Below, piece after piece: positions 54,353-64,000 of a DNA stretch of 64,000 bases. The first letter of the stretch is position 1. Every line of letters begins with the position of its first letter. Below the pieces are notes generated by a model, which worked only from the letters and a program-made list of their open reading frames with translations, searched no databases and had not been told where the DNA came from. A program made the position numbers and the translations under genes. Source of the stretch: Williamsia deligens (GTDB lineage: Bacteria; Actinomycetota; Actinomycetes; Mycobacteriales; Mycobacteriaceae); NCBI RefSeq assembly GCF_024171765.1, contig NZ_JAMTCI010000001.1, positions 682,001 to 746,000 on the forward strand. Direction: 5' to 3'.

Positions 54353-55597
54353 ATGACACAGGGTGGGGCGTCGCGCTTCGGGCACGCCACCAATTACCTC
54401 GGTGACGGTGCCGTCAGCGCCAACCTGTCCACCACCCTCGAACTCGCGGCCCTGGCCGTCGGTTTCTCGCAGGCCCGCCTGCACATCCTCGACGAACACC
54501 ACCAGTACGTGCTCGCCGCCTTCGGCGACCCCGACAGCGTCGGTCTCATCGTGGACCGGTCGGCGACCATGTGCCGCGCCGTCGTCGACAGCGCCCAGCC
54601 GCTGGTCATCGGGGACGCCCAGTCGACATCGGTCGACCCGTCCCTCGCCTCGCCGCTGAGTGCCGCGGGGCTGCGGACCTACGTGGGCGTCCCGCTGTTC
54701 AGTCGGGAGCACACCGCGGTCGGGACGCTGTGCCTGACCGACGCGGTCCCCCACACCGTGTCGGCGTCCGACGTGACACTGCTGCAGAAGTACGCGAAGG
54801 TGATCGAGGAGCAACTCGAACTGCAGCGGGACCGCACGCGCCTCCCCGACGACACCGGCCTCGACGACGTCGCCGCGGCGCTGTCGAGAGGCGAGATCCA
54901 GCCGTGGTTCCAGGCCATCGTCGACCCGTCCGACGGTGCCGTCCGGGGCTTCGAGGCGCTCAGTCGGTGGGTCCACCCGGTGCACGGCGTCCTGACCCCC
55001 GCGCACTTCCTGCCCGCCGTACGCGCGACGGACATCATGCTCGACATCGACCTCGACATCCTGCGCGCGTCGAGCGACATGATGCGAGCACACGAGTCGA
55101 CCATCGGCGACGACCTGCTGCTCCACGTCAACATCGAGGGCGGGCACCTCCACCGACCGGCCCGGCTCGAGCGGCTCATCGAGACCGTCCGCGGGGCCTC
55201 CGTGCCCACCGACCGCCTGGCCGTGGAGATCATCGAGTCGACGGTCGGCGACGACCTGCACACCCGCGACGCCCTCGACACGTTGCGCGGCCTGGGTGTC
55301 CACGTCGTCGTCGACGATCTCGGTCGGGGATGGTCGTCGCTGTCCCGGTTGGTGCACTGGTCGATCGACGGGTTCAAACTGGACGCCTCGCTGACGGCGT
55401 CACTGGGCACGCCCGCCGTGGACCATCTCCTGCGGGGACTCGTCGAGCACGGCGCGGCCAACGGGCTCGTCGTGATCGCCGAGGGCATCGAGACGGCCCG
55501 GCAACGACAGGCGCTCGTCGAGATGAACTGCCCTCAGGCCCAGGGGTTCCTGTTCCAACGACCGGGCCCAGAACCGGTCCTGCCGACCGGTTCCTGA
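54353..55597 (+). CDS. GAF-EAL protein, probable cyclic-di-GMP phosphodiesterase
   Basis: A 414-residue cytoplasmic protein: an N-terminal GAF sensor domain (residues about 25-155, with YVGVPLFSREHTAVGTLCLT) and a C-terminal EAL domain (about 170-410). The EAL catalytic set looks mostly complete: GFEALSRW near residue 202, EIIESTVGDD near 292, VDDLGRGWSSLSRLVHWSID near 318, FKLDASL near 339, AEGIETARQ near 375, and QGFLFQRP near 396. There is no GGDEF domain. A free-standing EAL enzyme would lower cyclic-di-GMP in response to the GAF ligand. Confidence 0.9.
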   Translation: MTQGGASRFGHATNYLGDGAVSANLSTTLELAALAVGFSQARLHILDEHHQYVLAAFGDPDSVGLIVDRSATMCRAVVDSAQPLVIGDAQSTSVDPSLASPLSAAGLRTYVGVPLFSREHTAVGTLCLTDAVPHTVSASDVTLLQKYAKVIEEQLELQRDRTRLPDDTGLDDVAAALSRGEIQPWFQAIVDPSDGAVRGFEALSRWVHPVHGVLTPAHFLPAVRATDIMLDIDLDILRASSDMMRAHESTIGDDLLLHVNIEGGHLHRPARLERLIETVRGASVPTDRLAVEIIESTVGDDLHTRDALDTLRGLGVHVVVDDLGRGWSSLSRLVHWSIDGFKLDASLTASLGTPAVDHLLRGLVEHGAANGLVVIAEGIETARQRQALVEMNCPQAQGFLFQRPGPEPVLPTGS

Positions 55598-55615
55598 CCG
55601 GGCGACGGACACCCG

Positions 55616-56410
55616 TCAGGCCCCGGCGCCGCCGTCGACCGGGACGACGGCACCGGTCACGTAGGACGCGCGGTCGCTCAGCAGCCACGCCGCCACCTCC
55701 GCGATTTCGCGCGGGGCGGCCATCCGTCCCAGAGGGATCGACGCGACGATGCCGGCCCGCACGCCCGGCGTCGCGTCCTCCCACTCGTCGATCATCGCGG
55801 TGTCGGTGCCTCCGGGCGCGATGCCGTTGACCCGGATGCCCTCCGGTGCCCACGTCACCGCGGCGGTCTCGGTGAGGCTGTTGAGCGCGCGCTTCATCGC
55901 CCCGTAGGCCGGCAGTGCGGGGTTGGCGCGTCGGCTGCCGATGCTCGACGTGTTCACGATCGCGCCGGCACCGACCCGCCGTATCGCCTCGGCCTGCACC
56001 CGCATGGCGATCCACTGGGCGCGGAAGTTGACCGCGAACTGCATGTCGATGTCGTCGTCGCCGGTGGCGTCGAGCGGACCGGGCTGTTGGATGGTCGCGG
56101 CGTTGTTGAACGCGACGTCGAGACGTCCGTGGAGGTCCTCGACGTGGGCCACCGCCGATCGGATCGAGTCGCTGTCGGCGAGGTCCAGTGAGACGGCATG
56201 GGCCACACCACCGTCGGCCCGGATCTCATCGACGACGCGATCCAGGGTGTCGACCCCGCGCGCGGCCAGCACCACCGACGCCCCCTCCTCGGCGAAGAGC
56301 CGGGCGGCCGCCTCGCCGATCCCCCGGCTCGCCCCGGTGATCAGCGCGGCCTTGCCCTCCAGGAGGCCTGCGCGGGTGGATGTCGTGGTGGATCTCGATG
56401 TCTCGGTCAT
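55616..56410 (-). CDS. Short-chain dehydrogenase/reductase
   Basis: A 264-residue classical SDR. The cofactor loop is TGASRGIGEA near residue 26, followed by ARG after beta-2, the NNAAT form of NNAG near residue 106, Ser in VNTSSIGS and Tyr-Lys in YGAMKRA near 174. It is divergent from the MmyB-type regulator gene at 56497; the 86-base gap contains GGTAC at 56447-56451 and 56456-56460, a likely operator. This SDR-plus-MmyB pairing is common in actinobacteria, where the regulator usually controls the SDR. Substrate unknown. Confidence 0.92.
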   Translation of the reverse strand: MTETSRSTTTSTRAGLLEGKAALITGASRGIGEAAARLFAEEGASVVLAARGVDTLDRVVDEIRADGGVAHAVSLDLADSDSIRSAVAHVEDLHGRLDVAFNNAATIQQPGPLDATGDDDIDMQFAVNFRAQWIAMRVQAEAIRRVGAGAIVNTSSIGSRRANPALPAYGAMKRALNSLTETAAVTWAPEGIRVNGIAPGGTDTAMIDEWEDATPGVRAGIVASIPLGRMAAPREIAEVAAWLLSDRASYVTGAVVPVDGGAGA

Positions 56411-56496
56411 GTCGCCAGTCTCCGACCGGATCCGGCACCACAGCCAGGTACAGGCGGTACCACCCTTCCCCTGTGACGCCGCGGCACACTGGGCCG

Positions 56497-57345
56497 ATGG
56501 ACTCCGCCGGACTGGCCGCCTTCCTCCGCAGTCGTCGCGCGCGACTGCGCCCGGAGGACGTGGGCATGGCATCAGGTGCCCGGCGGCGCACGCCGGGCCT
56601 GCGACGCGAGGAGGTCGCCGTCCTCGCCCACATCTCCACCGAGTACTACGTCCGACTCGAACAGGCTCGCGCACCCCGCCCGTCGGTCGAGGTGGTGTCT
56701 GCGATCGCGCGCGCCCTGCGCCTCACCGTGGCGGAGACCGATCATCTGCACGACCTGACGGACACGACCCCACCACGCGACGGACTGGTGTCGCGCGACG
56801 TGCGGCCGAGCATCCGTGCACTCCTCGACCGACTTCCGCTCACCGCGGGTTTCGTCATCTCGGCGATCTACGACGTCCTCGCCTGGAACGACCTGGCCCG
56901 AGCGCTCATGGACGACTTCGAGGCCGTCGCGCCGGCCGACCGCAACCTGGCACGGCGGGCGTTCCTGCCGCCGGATCCGGACCGGTCGCCCCTGTACGGC
57001 GTGTCCGATCTCCAGGATTTCCGTCAGGGCGCCGTGATGCAGCTGCGCGTGGCCGCCACCCGCTACCCCCGCGACGACAGCGTCCGGGAGCTGATCGCCG
57101 AACTGTCCGAGGGCAGCGAGGAGTTCGCGCGGCTGTGGGGGCGGCAGGACGTCGAGGTCCCGACGATGCTGCGCAAGACGTTCCGGCATCGTGCCGTCGG
57201 CGACGTGACCGTCGACTGCGACGTGCTCGCGATCCCGGAGGTCGACCAGCATCTCGTGCCCTGCACCGCCCCCGTCGGTTCGTCCGACGCCGACGCCCTC
57301 GCGCTCCTGGGGGTGCTGGGGCCCGAGGCGACGTCGAGGGGGTGA
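56497..57345 (+). CDS. MmyB-type helix-turn-helix regulator
   Basis: A 282-residue protein. The helix-turn-helix of the XRE type is at about residues 5-85 (RRRTPGLRREEVAVLAHIST, then YYVRLEQARAPRPSVEVVSA). The C-terminal MmyB domain (PAS-like, ligand-binding) starts near residue 110, with YDVLAWNDLARALM and ARRAFLPPDPDR. Family members often bind fatty acids and control a divergent oxidoreductase. ATG 56497 was chosen because the family signature starts immediately. The deaminase gene lies 21 bases downstream. Confidence 0.92.
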   Translation: MDSAGLAAFLRSRRARLRPEDVGMASGARRRTPGLRREEVAVLAHISTEYYVRLEQARAPRPSVEVVSAIARALRLTVAETDHLHDLTDTTPPRDGLVSRDVRPSIRALLDRLPLTAGFVISAIYDVLAWNDLARALMDDFEAVAPADRNLARRAFLPPDPDRSPLYGVSDLQDFRQGAVMQLRVAATRYPRDDSVRELIAELSEGSEEFARLWGRQDVEVPTMLRKTFRHRAVGDVTVDCDVLAIPEVDQHLVPCTAPVGSSDADALALLGVLGPEATSRG

Positions 57346-57366
57346 GTTCTGACCTATCCTGCGCTG

Positions 57367-57744
57367 GTGGCGATCACCGACGACGACCTCGTGCACCTGC
57401 GACGGTGCGTCGGGTTGGCGCGTGAGGCCCTGGACGCCGGGGACGAGCCGTTCGGGTCCGTTCTGGTGGACCGCACCGGACGGATCGTGTTCACCGATCG
57501 CAACCGCGTCGGCGGCGGCGACGCCACCCGCCATCCGGAACTCGCCGCCGCGCTCTGGGCGGAGGAGAACCTCACTCCCGACGAGCGTTCCGCGGCAACG
57601 GTGTTCACGTCCGGGGAGCACTGTCCCATGTGTGCGGCCGCGCACGCCTGGGTGGGGCTGGGACGCATCGTGCACGCGGTGTCCGCGGCGCAACTGGCGG
57701 CCTGGTGCACCGAGTGGGGTGCTCCGGCGTCCCCGGGAGACTGA
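57367..57744 (+). CDS. Nucleoside/guanine deaminase-family protein, C-terminally truncated
   Basis: A 125-residue zinc hydrolase fragment of the CMP/dCMP deaminase superfamily. The zinc ligands are present: HPE in TRHPELAAALW near residue 58 and CPMC in SGEHCPMCAAAH near 87. Related proteins continue about 30-40 residues after the ASSAQL-type segment (here SAAQLAAWCTEWGAPASPGD), but this one stops there, eight bases before the stop of the convergent sulfotransferase-like gene. The missing tail normally shapes the substrate pocket, so activity is doubtful. GTG 57367 fits the family start. Confidence 0.82.
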   Translation: MAITDDDLVHLRRCVGLAREALDAGDEPFGSVLVDRTGRIVFTDRNRVGGGDATRHPELAAALWAEENLTPDERSAATVFTSGEHCPMCAAAHAWVGLGRIVHAVSAAQLAAWCTEWGAPASPGD

Positions 57745-57751
57745 CGGGCGG

Positions 57752-58903
57752 TCAGCTCGTCGGCACCAGACCGTCGAACGTCTCGTCCACCATCTCCGTG
57801 GTCAGGCCGTAATCGGCCAGGCTGTACTCGTGCTTCGGGGCGCGGGGCCCCTTCTTGCTGTCGGCGTCCATCGCCGTGACTGCCTCGCGCGCAGCGTCGC
57901 TGAACGGGATACCCGCCGCGGAGTAGATCCCCTCGACGACGGCGACCGGATCACGTCGGAGGTCGTCGAAGTCGACGTCGACGAAGTGCGCGGCGTCGTG
58001 GCGTGCCCGTGCATCGGCGAAACGCCGCAGACCGCGTGACCACAACTCGAGTTGGGTCGCCCCGATCGTCTCGCCGACGAAGGTCGTCGACCACCCCTCG
58101 GTGGCGCTCTCCGCGAGCGAACACATGGACGCGACGATCGTGCGTGGGGCGCGGTGGGTCTGGACGATGATCGCGTCGGGGTAGACCGACAGCAGTTCGT
58201 CGATGGCGAACAGATGGCTGGGATTCTTGAGCACCCAGCGCTTCTCGCGGTCCGGGGACCCGATCAGCTGCAGGTTCCGCTTGTGCCGACGGTAGGCGTC
58301 GGTCCAGTCCTGGCCGTCGAGCCACCGCGAGTACGACGGCAGGTACGCCAGCGACTCGTACGAGATCGACTTGAGCGTCTGCCGCAACAGCTGCCAGCAC
58401 TCCTCGACATCATCGGCGCTCATGTAGTGCAGGCCCATGAACTCCGGGTTCTCGACGTGGTGCTGGGCGAAGTTCGCCGTGATGGCCTGGTACACCGGGT
58501 TCGATTCCCAGGTGTCCCGGGGTGGCCTGGGCTGGGGGTACTCGGTCAGCCACATCTCCAGGCCCTGATGCGCCGGGTCGGCGGTCAGCAGACGATGCAG
58601 CGCCGTGGTCCCGGTGCGGGGCAGTCCGGTCACGAAGATCGGTCGCTCGACGTCGATGTCGGCGAGATCGGGGTGGTCGGTGAACGCCTTCTCGCTGAGC
58701 AGGCGCGCGACCAGGGCCCCTTTCAGGAAGAACCGCGACATCTTGCTGCCGAGCTCGGTCAGCCCGGCCTCACCCCGGTAGGAGTCGAGCAGGACCCCGA
58801 GCGCCTCGACCGGGTCGTCGGCGCCGAAGTCCTCGAGACCGGTGGCCCGGGAAGCGGAGGCGTGCAGGTCCTCGACCGTGCCGACGTCGGTGCGTGGGGT
58901 CAT
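57752..58903 (-). CDS. Sulfotransferase-family protein (Rv3529c-like)
   Basis: A 383-residue protein. The PAPS-binding 5'-phosphosulfate loop is FVTGLPRTGTTALHRLL near residue 90, and the second contact region is KRWVLKNPSHLFAIDELL near 225, followed by IVQTHRAPRTIVASM near 245. Rv3529c in the M. tuberculosis steroid region has about the same length and the same neighbours. Either it sulfates (or binds) a steroid intermediate or it uses the fold for another transfer; sulfation is not proven in the family. It is the last gene of the hsa operon, 48 bases after the SDR. Confidence 0.85.
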   Translation of the reverse strand: MTPRTDVGTVEDLHASASRATGLEDFGADDPVEALGVLLDSYRGEAGLTELGSKMSRFFLKGALVARLLSEKAFTDHPDLADIDVERPIFVTGLPRTGTTALHRLLTADPAHQGLEMWLTEYPQPRPPRDTWESNPVYQAITANFAQHHVENPEFMGLHYMSADDVEECWQLLRQTLKSISYESLAYLPSYSRWLDGQDWTDAYRRHKRNLQLIGSPDREKRWVLKNPSHLFAIDELLSVYPDAIIVQTHRAPRTIVASMCSLAESATEGWSTTFVGETIGATQLELWSRGLRRFADARARHDAAHFVDVDFDDLRRDPVAVVEGIYSAAGIPFSDAAREAVTAMDADSKKGPRAPKHEYSLADYGLTTEMVDETFDGLVPTS

Positions 58904-58951
58904 CGCGTCTCCTCGTGGATCATGCGTGGCCTGTCATGCGTGGTACTCGGG

Positions 58952-59734
58952 TCATGCGTGGTACTCCCCGCAGTTGACGTCGAGGGTCTGGCCGGTGATC
59001 GCGCTGGCCCAGTCCGACGCGAGGAACACGACGGCGCGGGCGATCTCGTCCGGCTCCGGCAACCTCTTCAGATCCGAGTTCTTCGCGGTGTCGGCGTAGA
59101 CGTCGTCCGGTGAGATCTCGTACTTCTTCGCGATCTCGCCGAAGTACCACTGCAGCTGGTCGTCCCAGATGTATCCCGGTGCGACGGAGTTGACCCGGAT
59201 CTGCTTCTCGCCGAGCTCGGTGGCGAGCGTCTGCGACATCGCCAGCAACGCCGCCTTGGCCAGCTTGTAACTGCCGTAGCGGGGTTCGCTGTGCCGCAGC
59301 ACCATCGAGTTGATCATGACCACGGCGCCGGCGGCGTCCGCCAGTGCGTCGGTGAAGGCCTTGGTGACGCGGAGACCACCCAGCACCGTCAACTCCAGAC
59401 TGGCGGTGATCTGCTCGAAGTCCGTGCGTGCCAGCGGTTTCATGGACGGCAGCGCGAAGGCGTTGTTGACCAGCGCGTCCACGCGGCCGAGCTCGGAGAC
59501 CGTCGTCTCCACGAGACGCTGCACCTGCGCGTCGTCGGTGATGTCGGTGGGGACGACCAGGGACCGGCCGCCGATGCCGTCGATCTCGGCGGCGACGTCC
59601 CGCAGGCGCGACTCGGTGCGGGCGGCCAGCACCACCGCGGCACCGGCGTGCGCGGACTGCACCGCGATCGACCGCCCCAGTCCGGGGCCGACACCGCTGA
59701 CGACGACCACCTTCCCGTCGAGGAGTCCGCTCAT
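58952..59734 (-). CDS. Short-chain dehydrogenase/reductase (Rv3530c-like)
   Basis: A 260-residue SDR with an altered cofactor loop SGVGPGLGRSIA near residue 13, VNNAFALPS near 92 in place of NNAG, and catalytic Ser-Tyr-Lys in INSM and YKLAK near 157. Its length equals that of Rv3530c. Overlap with the DUF1214-like gene (ATGA) and an orthologous neighbour order indicate a role in steroid degradation, possibly on a ring or side-chain intermediate (inference). Confidence 0.9.
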   Translation of the reverse strand: MSGLLDGKVVVVSGVGPGLGRSIAVQSAHAGAAVVLAARTESRLRDVAAEIDGIGGRSLVVPTDITDDAQVQRLVETTVSELGRVDALVNNAFALPSMKPLARTDFEQITASLELTVLGGLRVTKAFTDALADAAGAVVMINSMVLRHSEPRYGSYKLAKAALLAMSQTLATELGEKQIRVNSVAPGYIWDDQLQWYFGEIAKKYEISPDDVYADTAKNSDLKRLPEPDEIARAVVFLASDWASAITGQTLDVNCGEYHA

Positions 59735-60942
59735 CCGAGCATCCGGTCGGCGAAGGCGCGCTGCCGCGCCGCGATGCGATCACGCCACCCGTCGGCGTCG
59801 ATGGTGTTGTGGTCGTGGAAGGGCAGATGGTCGGCGACGTCGGCGACCGGCACGACGACCGCGGTCGGGCCCTCGGTGACGGGCTCGTCGACGCGCTGCC
59901 AGCGGAACTGCATGATCCCGCGCGTCCGCCCGGTCGTCTCGATCCAGTTCGCGACGCCGGGGTCGCTGTGCGACACCACCATGCGGATCATCCCGTCCGG
60001 GTCGACCTGGGCCTGATGGGAGTTGAGGCTCGTCTGGTGGTGGACGTAGTCGAGCGAGATGTACCAGAGACTGCCCAGTTGGAACCCCTGATAGGGCGCA
60101 TCCGACCTCGGGACCGTGATGACGATCGCCTGGTCGTCGGCGAGGTCGAAATGCCCGACGGACGAGTACTGCGTCGCGAGCCCCCCGGGGGTCTGCCGCG
60201 GCTCGGTCAGCGTGTTGACCGGCAGGTCGAGGTAGAACCACTTCGGGAAGTTGAACCAGGTGTCGATGCGGGACAGCAGCATCTTGCCGGCCACCCGGTA
60301 CCGTTTGCGCAACAGGGCCATGTCGGGTTCGACGGGCGCGGTGCCGACGGTGTCGATGCGCTCGATGGCGATCGACCCGCGGGTCGCGGTCCAGTCGGAG
60401 TACACCTCCCGGACCGCGAGGGTGGTGGCGCCGTCGGGCAGGACGAAGTGGTCGGTGCCGGCGGTGGCGGCCCCCTCGGGTCCGAGGGTGAAGGCGAACG
60501 TCCCGTCGTCGGCGAGGGTGAGGCGGCGGTCGTCGAAGGCGGTGTCCCCGTTCGGGACGGTGTCGGCGTCGTAGTGTCCGGCGATCACCTGGAAGCTGAG
60601 ATCGGCGGTCGTCCCGCGACGGCCGCGGACGAGGTAGTGGCCGTCCGGCTCGAGATCGGCACTCCAGTACAGGGTGTCGGGGTTGTCGAGGCCCATCTTC
60701 GTCCACGGTCCGGTGGCCGTGACGAAGTGCGGGTGGGAGTGGTTGCGCGCCCACGCGAGCTGCATGATCGCGGCGATGCACTGTGCGAGATAGGTGTACC
60801 CCTCGGCACGGTCGACGTCGGAGCGGATGAACTCCGCGGTCGCGATGCGGCGTTCCGCCTCCCGGATCGCCTCCGACAGGCCCGCGGTGAGGTCGGCCTC
60901 GTCGACCGGCGCGGTGGTCGTCTCGGGTGCGGTCACAGCCAT
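59731..60942 (-). CDS. DUF1214-like protein (Rv3531c-like)
   Basis: A 403-residue soluble protein without a signal peptide. It is rich in beta strands; AREVYSDW-like and WFYLDLP sections, then YQGFQLGSLWYISLDYVHHQ near residue 285, read as a DUF1214-type domain. Function is unknown; Rv3531c sits in the same order in M. tuberculosis. ATG 60942 lies ten bases inside the 3' end of hsaB, so it is co-translated with the steroid operon. Some annotations place this family near sterol genes, which agrees with the context. Confidence 0.75.
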   Translation of the reverse strand: MAVTAPETTTAPVDEADLTAGLSEAIREAERRIATAEFIRSDVDRAEGYTYLAQCIAAIMQLAWARNHSHPHFVTATGPWTKMGLDNPDTLYWSADLEPDGHYLVRGRRGTTADLSFQVIAGHYDADTVPNGDTAFDDRRLTLADDGTFAFTLGPEGAATAGTDHFVLPDGATTLAVREVYSDWTATRGSIAIERIDTVGTAPVEPDMALLRKRYRVAGKMLLSRIDTWFNFPKWFYLDLPVNTLTEPRQTPGGLATQYSSVGHFDLADDQAIVITVPRSDAPYQGFQLGSLWYISLDYVHHQTSLNSHQAQVDPDGMIRMVVSHSDPGVANWIETTGRTRGIMQFRWQRVDEPVTEGPTAVVVPVADVADHLPFHDHNTIDADGWRDRIAARQRAFADRMLG

Positions 60943-61505
60943 GTGTCCCCTCCGGTCCAGGTGAGGAAGTTCTCGAGCTCGGCCTGCGCCGGCGTGACAC
61001 GGGGGTGTTCGGTTGACAGGTACCCGCCCCGGTAGAACAACAGCGGCTTGTCCTGCAACACCTCTCCCAACGTCTGCACACGACCGATGACGACGAAGTG
61101 GTCGCCGCCGTCCTCGACGCGGTCGACGGTGCAGTCCATCCACGTGAGGCTGCGCTTGATGACGGGCAGGCCGCTCGGCGACGGGTCCCACTCGACGGTC
61201 CGGAACTTGTCCTCGCCGGGCGCGCCGAACACGGCGCTCACCTGTTGCTGGTGGTTGGAGAGGACGTTGACGCAGAATCGTCCGGCGGACTCGATGACCT
61301 TCCAGCTCCGTGAGGTCTTCTGCGGGCAGAACAGGACCAGGGGCGGGTCGAGAGAGAGCGCGGCGAAGGACTGGCAGGCGAACCCCACCGGTTCGTCGGC
61401 GTCGTTCAGCGTGGTGATGACCGTGACGCCGGTGCAGAACTGCCCCATCGCGGTCCGGAACTGACGAGGATCGAAGTCGGCGGTACCGAGCGAGACGTGG
61501 GTCAT
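60933..61505 (-). CDS. hsaB: 3-HSA hydroxylase flavin reductase HsaB
   Basis: A 190-residue flavin reductase of the flavin_reduct family that supplies FMNH2 to HsaA. The conserved GQFCTGVTVITTLNDADEPV near residue 21, FACQSFAALSLDPPLVLFCP near 42, and GRFCVNVLSNHQQQVS near 76 are typical, and the C-terminal LLFYRGGYL matches HsaB. It lies ten bases after hsaC on the same strand and overlaps the next gene. Length equals that of M. tuberculosis HsaB to within a few residues. Confidence 0.96.
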   Translation of the reverse strand: MTHVSLGTADFDPRQFRTAMGQFCTGVTVITTLNDADEPVGFACQSFAALSLDPPLVLFCPQKTSRSWKVIESAGRFCVNVLSNHQQQVSAVFGAPGEDKFRTVEWDPSPSGLPVIKRSLTWMDCTVDRVEDGGDHFVVIGRVQTLGEVLQDKPLLFYRGGYLSTEHPRVTPAQAELENFLTWTGGDTWL

Positions 61506-61515
61506 GGCAGTCGGC

Positions 61516-63700
<2,185 letters not shown>

Positions 63701-63742
63701 CGCCTGAACTCCTCCGTGTCGGGGCTGTACGATGGCCAATAT

Positions 63743-63756
63743 TAGAACACGTTCTC
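63743..63756. promoter_or_regulatory. KstR-like box, hsaA side
   Basis: TAGAACACGTTCTC matches the KstR consensus TnnAACnnGTTnnA except for the last base (C for A). It ends 43 bases before the hsaA start and would control the leftward hsa operon. It shares ten core bases with the perfect box at 17561. Confidence 0.75.
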
Positions 63757-63836
63757 GTTTGTGTCGAGGTCGGTGCGTTCGGCCTCGTCAGAGCGGGAAA
63801 CGGAAGCGATACCAGTGGCGTCGAAACGCCGGTTTT

Positions 63837-63850
63837 TGTAACATGTTCTC
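63837..63850. promoter_or_regulatory. KstR-like box, kshA side
   Basis: TGTAACATGTTCTC again fits TnnAACnnGTTnnA except for the final base. It lies 49 bases before the kshA start. The two boxes in one divergent region allow separate or joint repression of hsa and ksh genes. Confidence 0.7.
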
Positions 63851-63898
63851 GTATCGGCAGCACCGTCGGCGCCCGCGTCGGCCAGGAGGAGGTAGGCG

Positions 63899-64000
63899 AT
63901 GACCACATCGCAGGACGACGTGGCGGTCCGCGAGATCGACACCGGGACCCCACCCACGCGATTCGCCCGCGGCTGGCACTGCCTCGGTCTGGCATCGGAG
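63899..64000 (+). CDS. kshA: 3-ketosteroid 9-alpha-hydroxylase oxygenase KshA (5' part only)
   Basis: Only the first 34 residues are in the window. They read VREIDTGTPPTRFARGWHCL in the conserved N-terminal arm of KshA, just ahead of the Rieske domain that would follow. KshA is the terminal oxygenase that opens steroid ring B together with KshB and KstD. A strong ribosome site, AGGAGGAGG, precedes ATG 63899. Divergent orientation to hsaA with KstR-like boxes between supports the call. Confidence 0.88.
   Translation, partial: MTTSQDDVAVREIDTGTPPTRFARGWHCLGLASE

Overview
The window is about two-thirds G+C, densely packed, and coding on both strands, with many GTG starts and 4-base (ATGA/GTGA) gene overlaps. 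It carries an ESX type VII secretion locus with PE- and PPE-like proteins next to cholesterol-ring degradation genes (kshA, hsaA, hsaC, hsaB). That combination points to a mycolic-acid actinobacterium (Mycobacteriales; Gordonia or a close relative is my best guess, but genus cannot be proven from this sequence). No rRNA, tRNA, CRISPR array, phage or insertion-sequence gene was seen.

Layout. (1) 31-11089: two divergent operons that look like organosulfur scavenging. Leftward run a rhodanese-type sulfurtransferase, a peptide-type ABC transporter (two permeases, double ATPase, binding protein), an AfsA-like butenolide synthase and a HAD phosphatase. Rightward run a second sulfurtransferase and two luciferase-type flavin monooxygenases. 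The binding-protein gene has an in-frame TGA and the afsA-like gene a frameshift. (2) 11151-18308: a MocR-type regulator, an OPT transporter, a TetR regulator with a likely operator beside a small membrane protein, a 31-residue membrane peptide, a dehydrogenase behind a perfect KstR box, and a frameshifted Pro-Gly-Tyr-repeat membrane protein. (3) 18355-29382: purL, eccA, a large SARP-type regulator, three oxidoreductase/VOC genes and a small secreted DUF3761-like protein.

(4) 29488-46447: the ESX locus. It has eccC, eccD, mycP, eccB and eccE, two WXG100 proteins, PE- and PPE-like genes, two EspG-like chaperones, an EspC-like protein with a larger Ala/Gly/Pro-rich partner, and a YbaB-like protein with an acidic partner gene. 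EccA sits about 7 kb away from this core. A 19-bp perfect hairpin terminates the convergent eccE and esx units. (5) 46440-49974: cysQ, cysNC and cysD for sulfate activation and PAPS turnover.

(6) 50078-57744: an enoyl-CoA hydratase with three acyl-CoA dehydrogenase-family genes behind a KstR2-like box, resembling the mycobacterial echA13-fadE17-fadE18 group. After these come a GAF-EAL protein, an SDR with a divergent MmyB-type regulator, and a truncated deaminase. (7) 57752-64000: a leftward steroid operon (hsaA, hsaC, hsaB, then DUF1214-like, SDR and sulfotransferase-like genes matching the order Rv3531c-Rv3530c-Rv3529c) facing the start of kshA, with two KstR-like boxes between. hsaD, normally beside hsaC, is absent here.

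Themes: sulfur acquisition and activation, secretion of small paired proteins, and steroid degradation under KstR-type control. Three genes in the first 18 kb carry single-point disruptions, so read-level checking is needed before calling them true pseudogenes.
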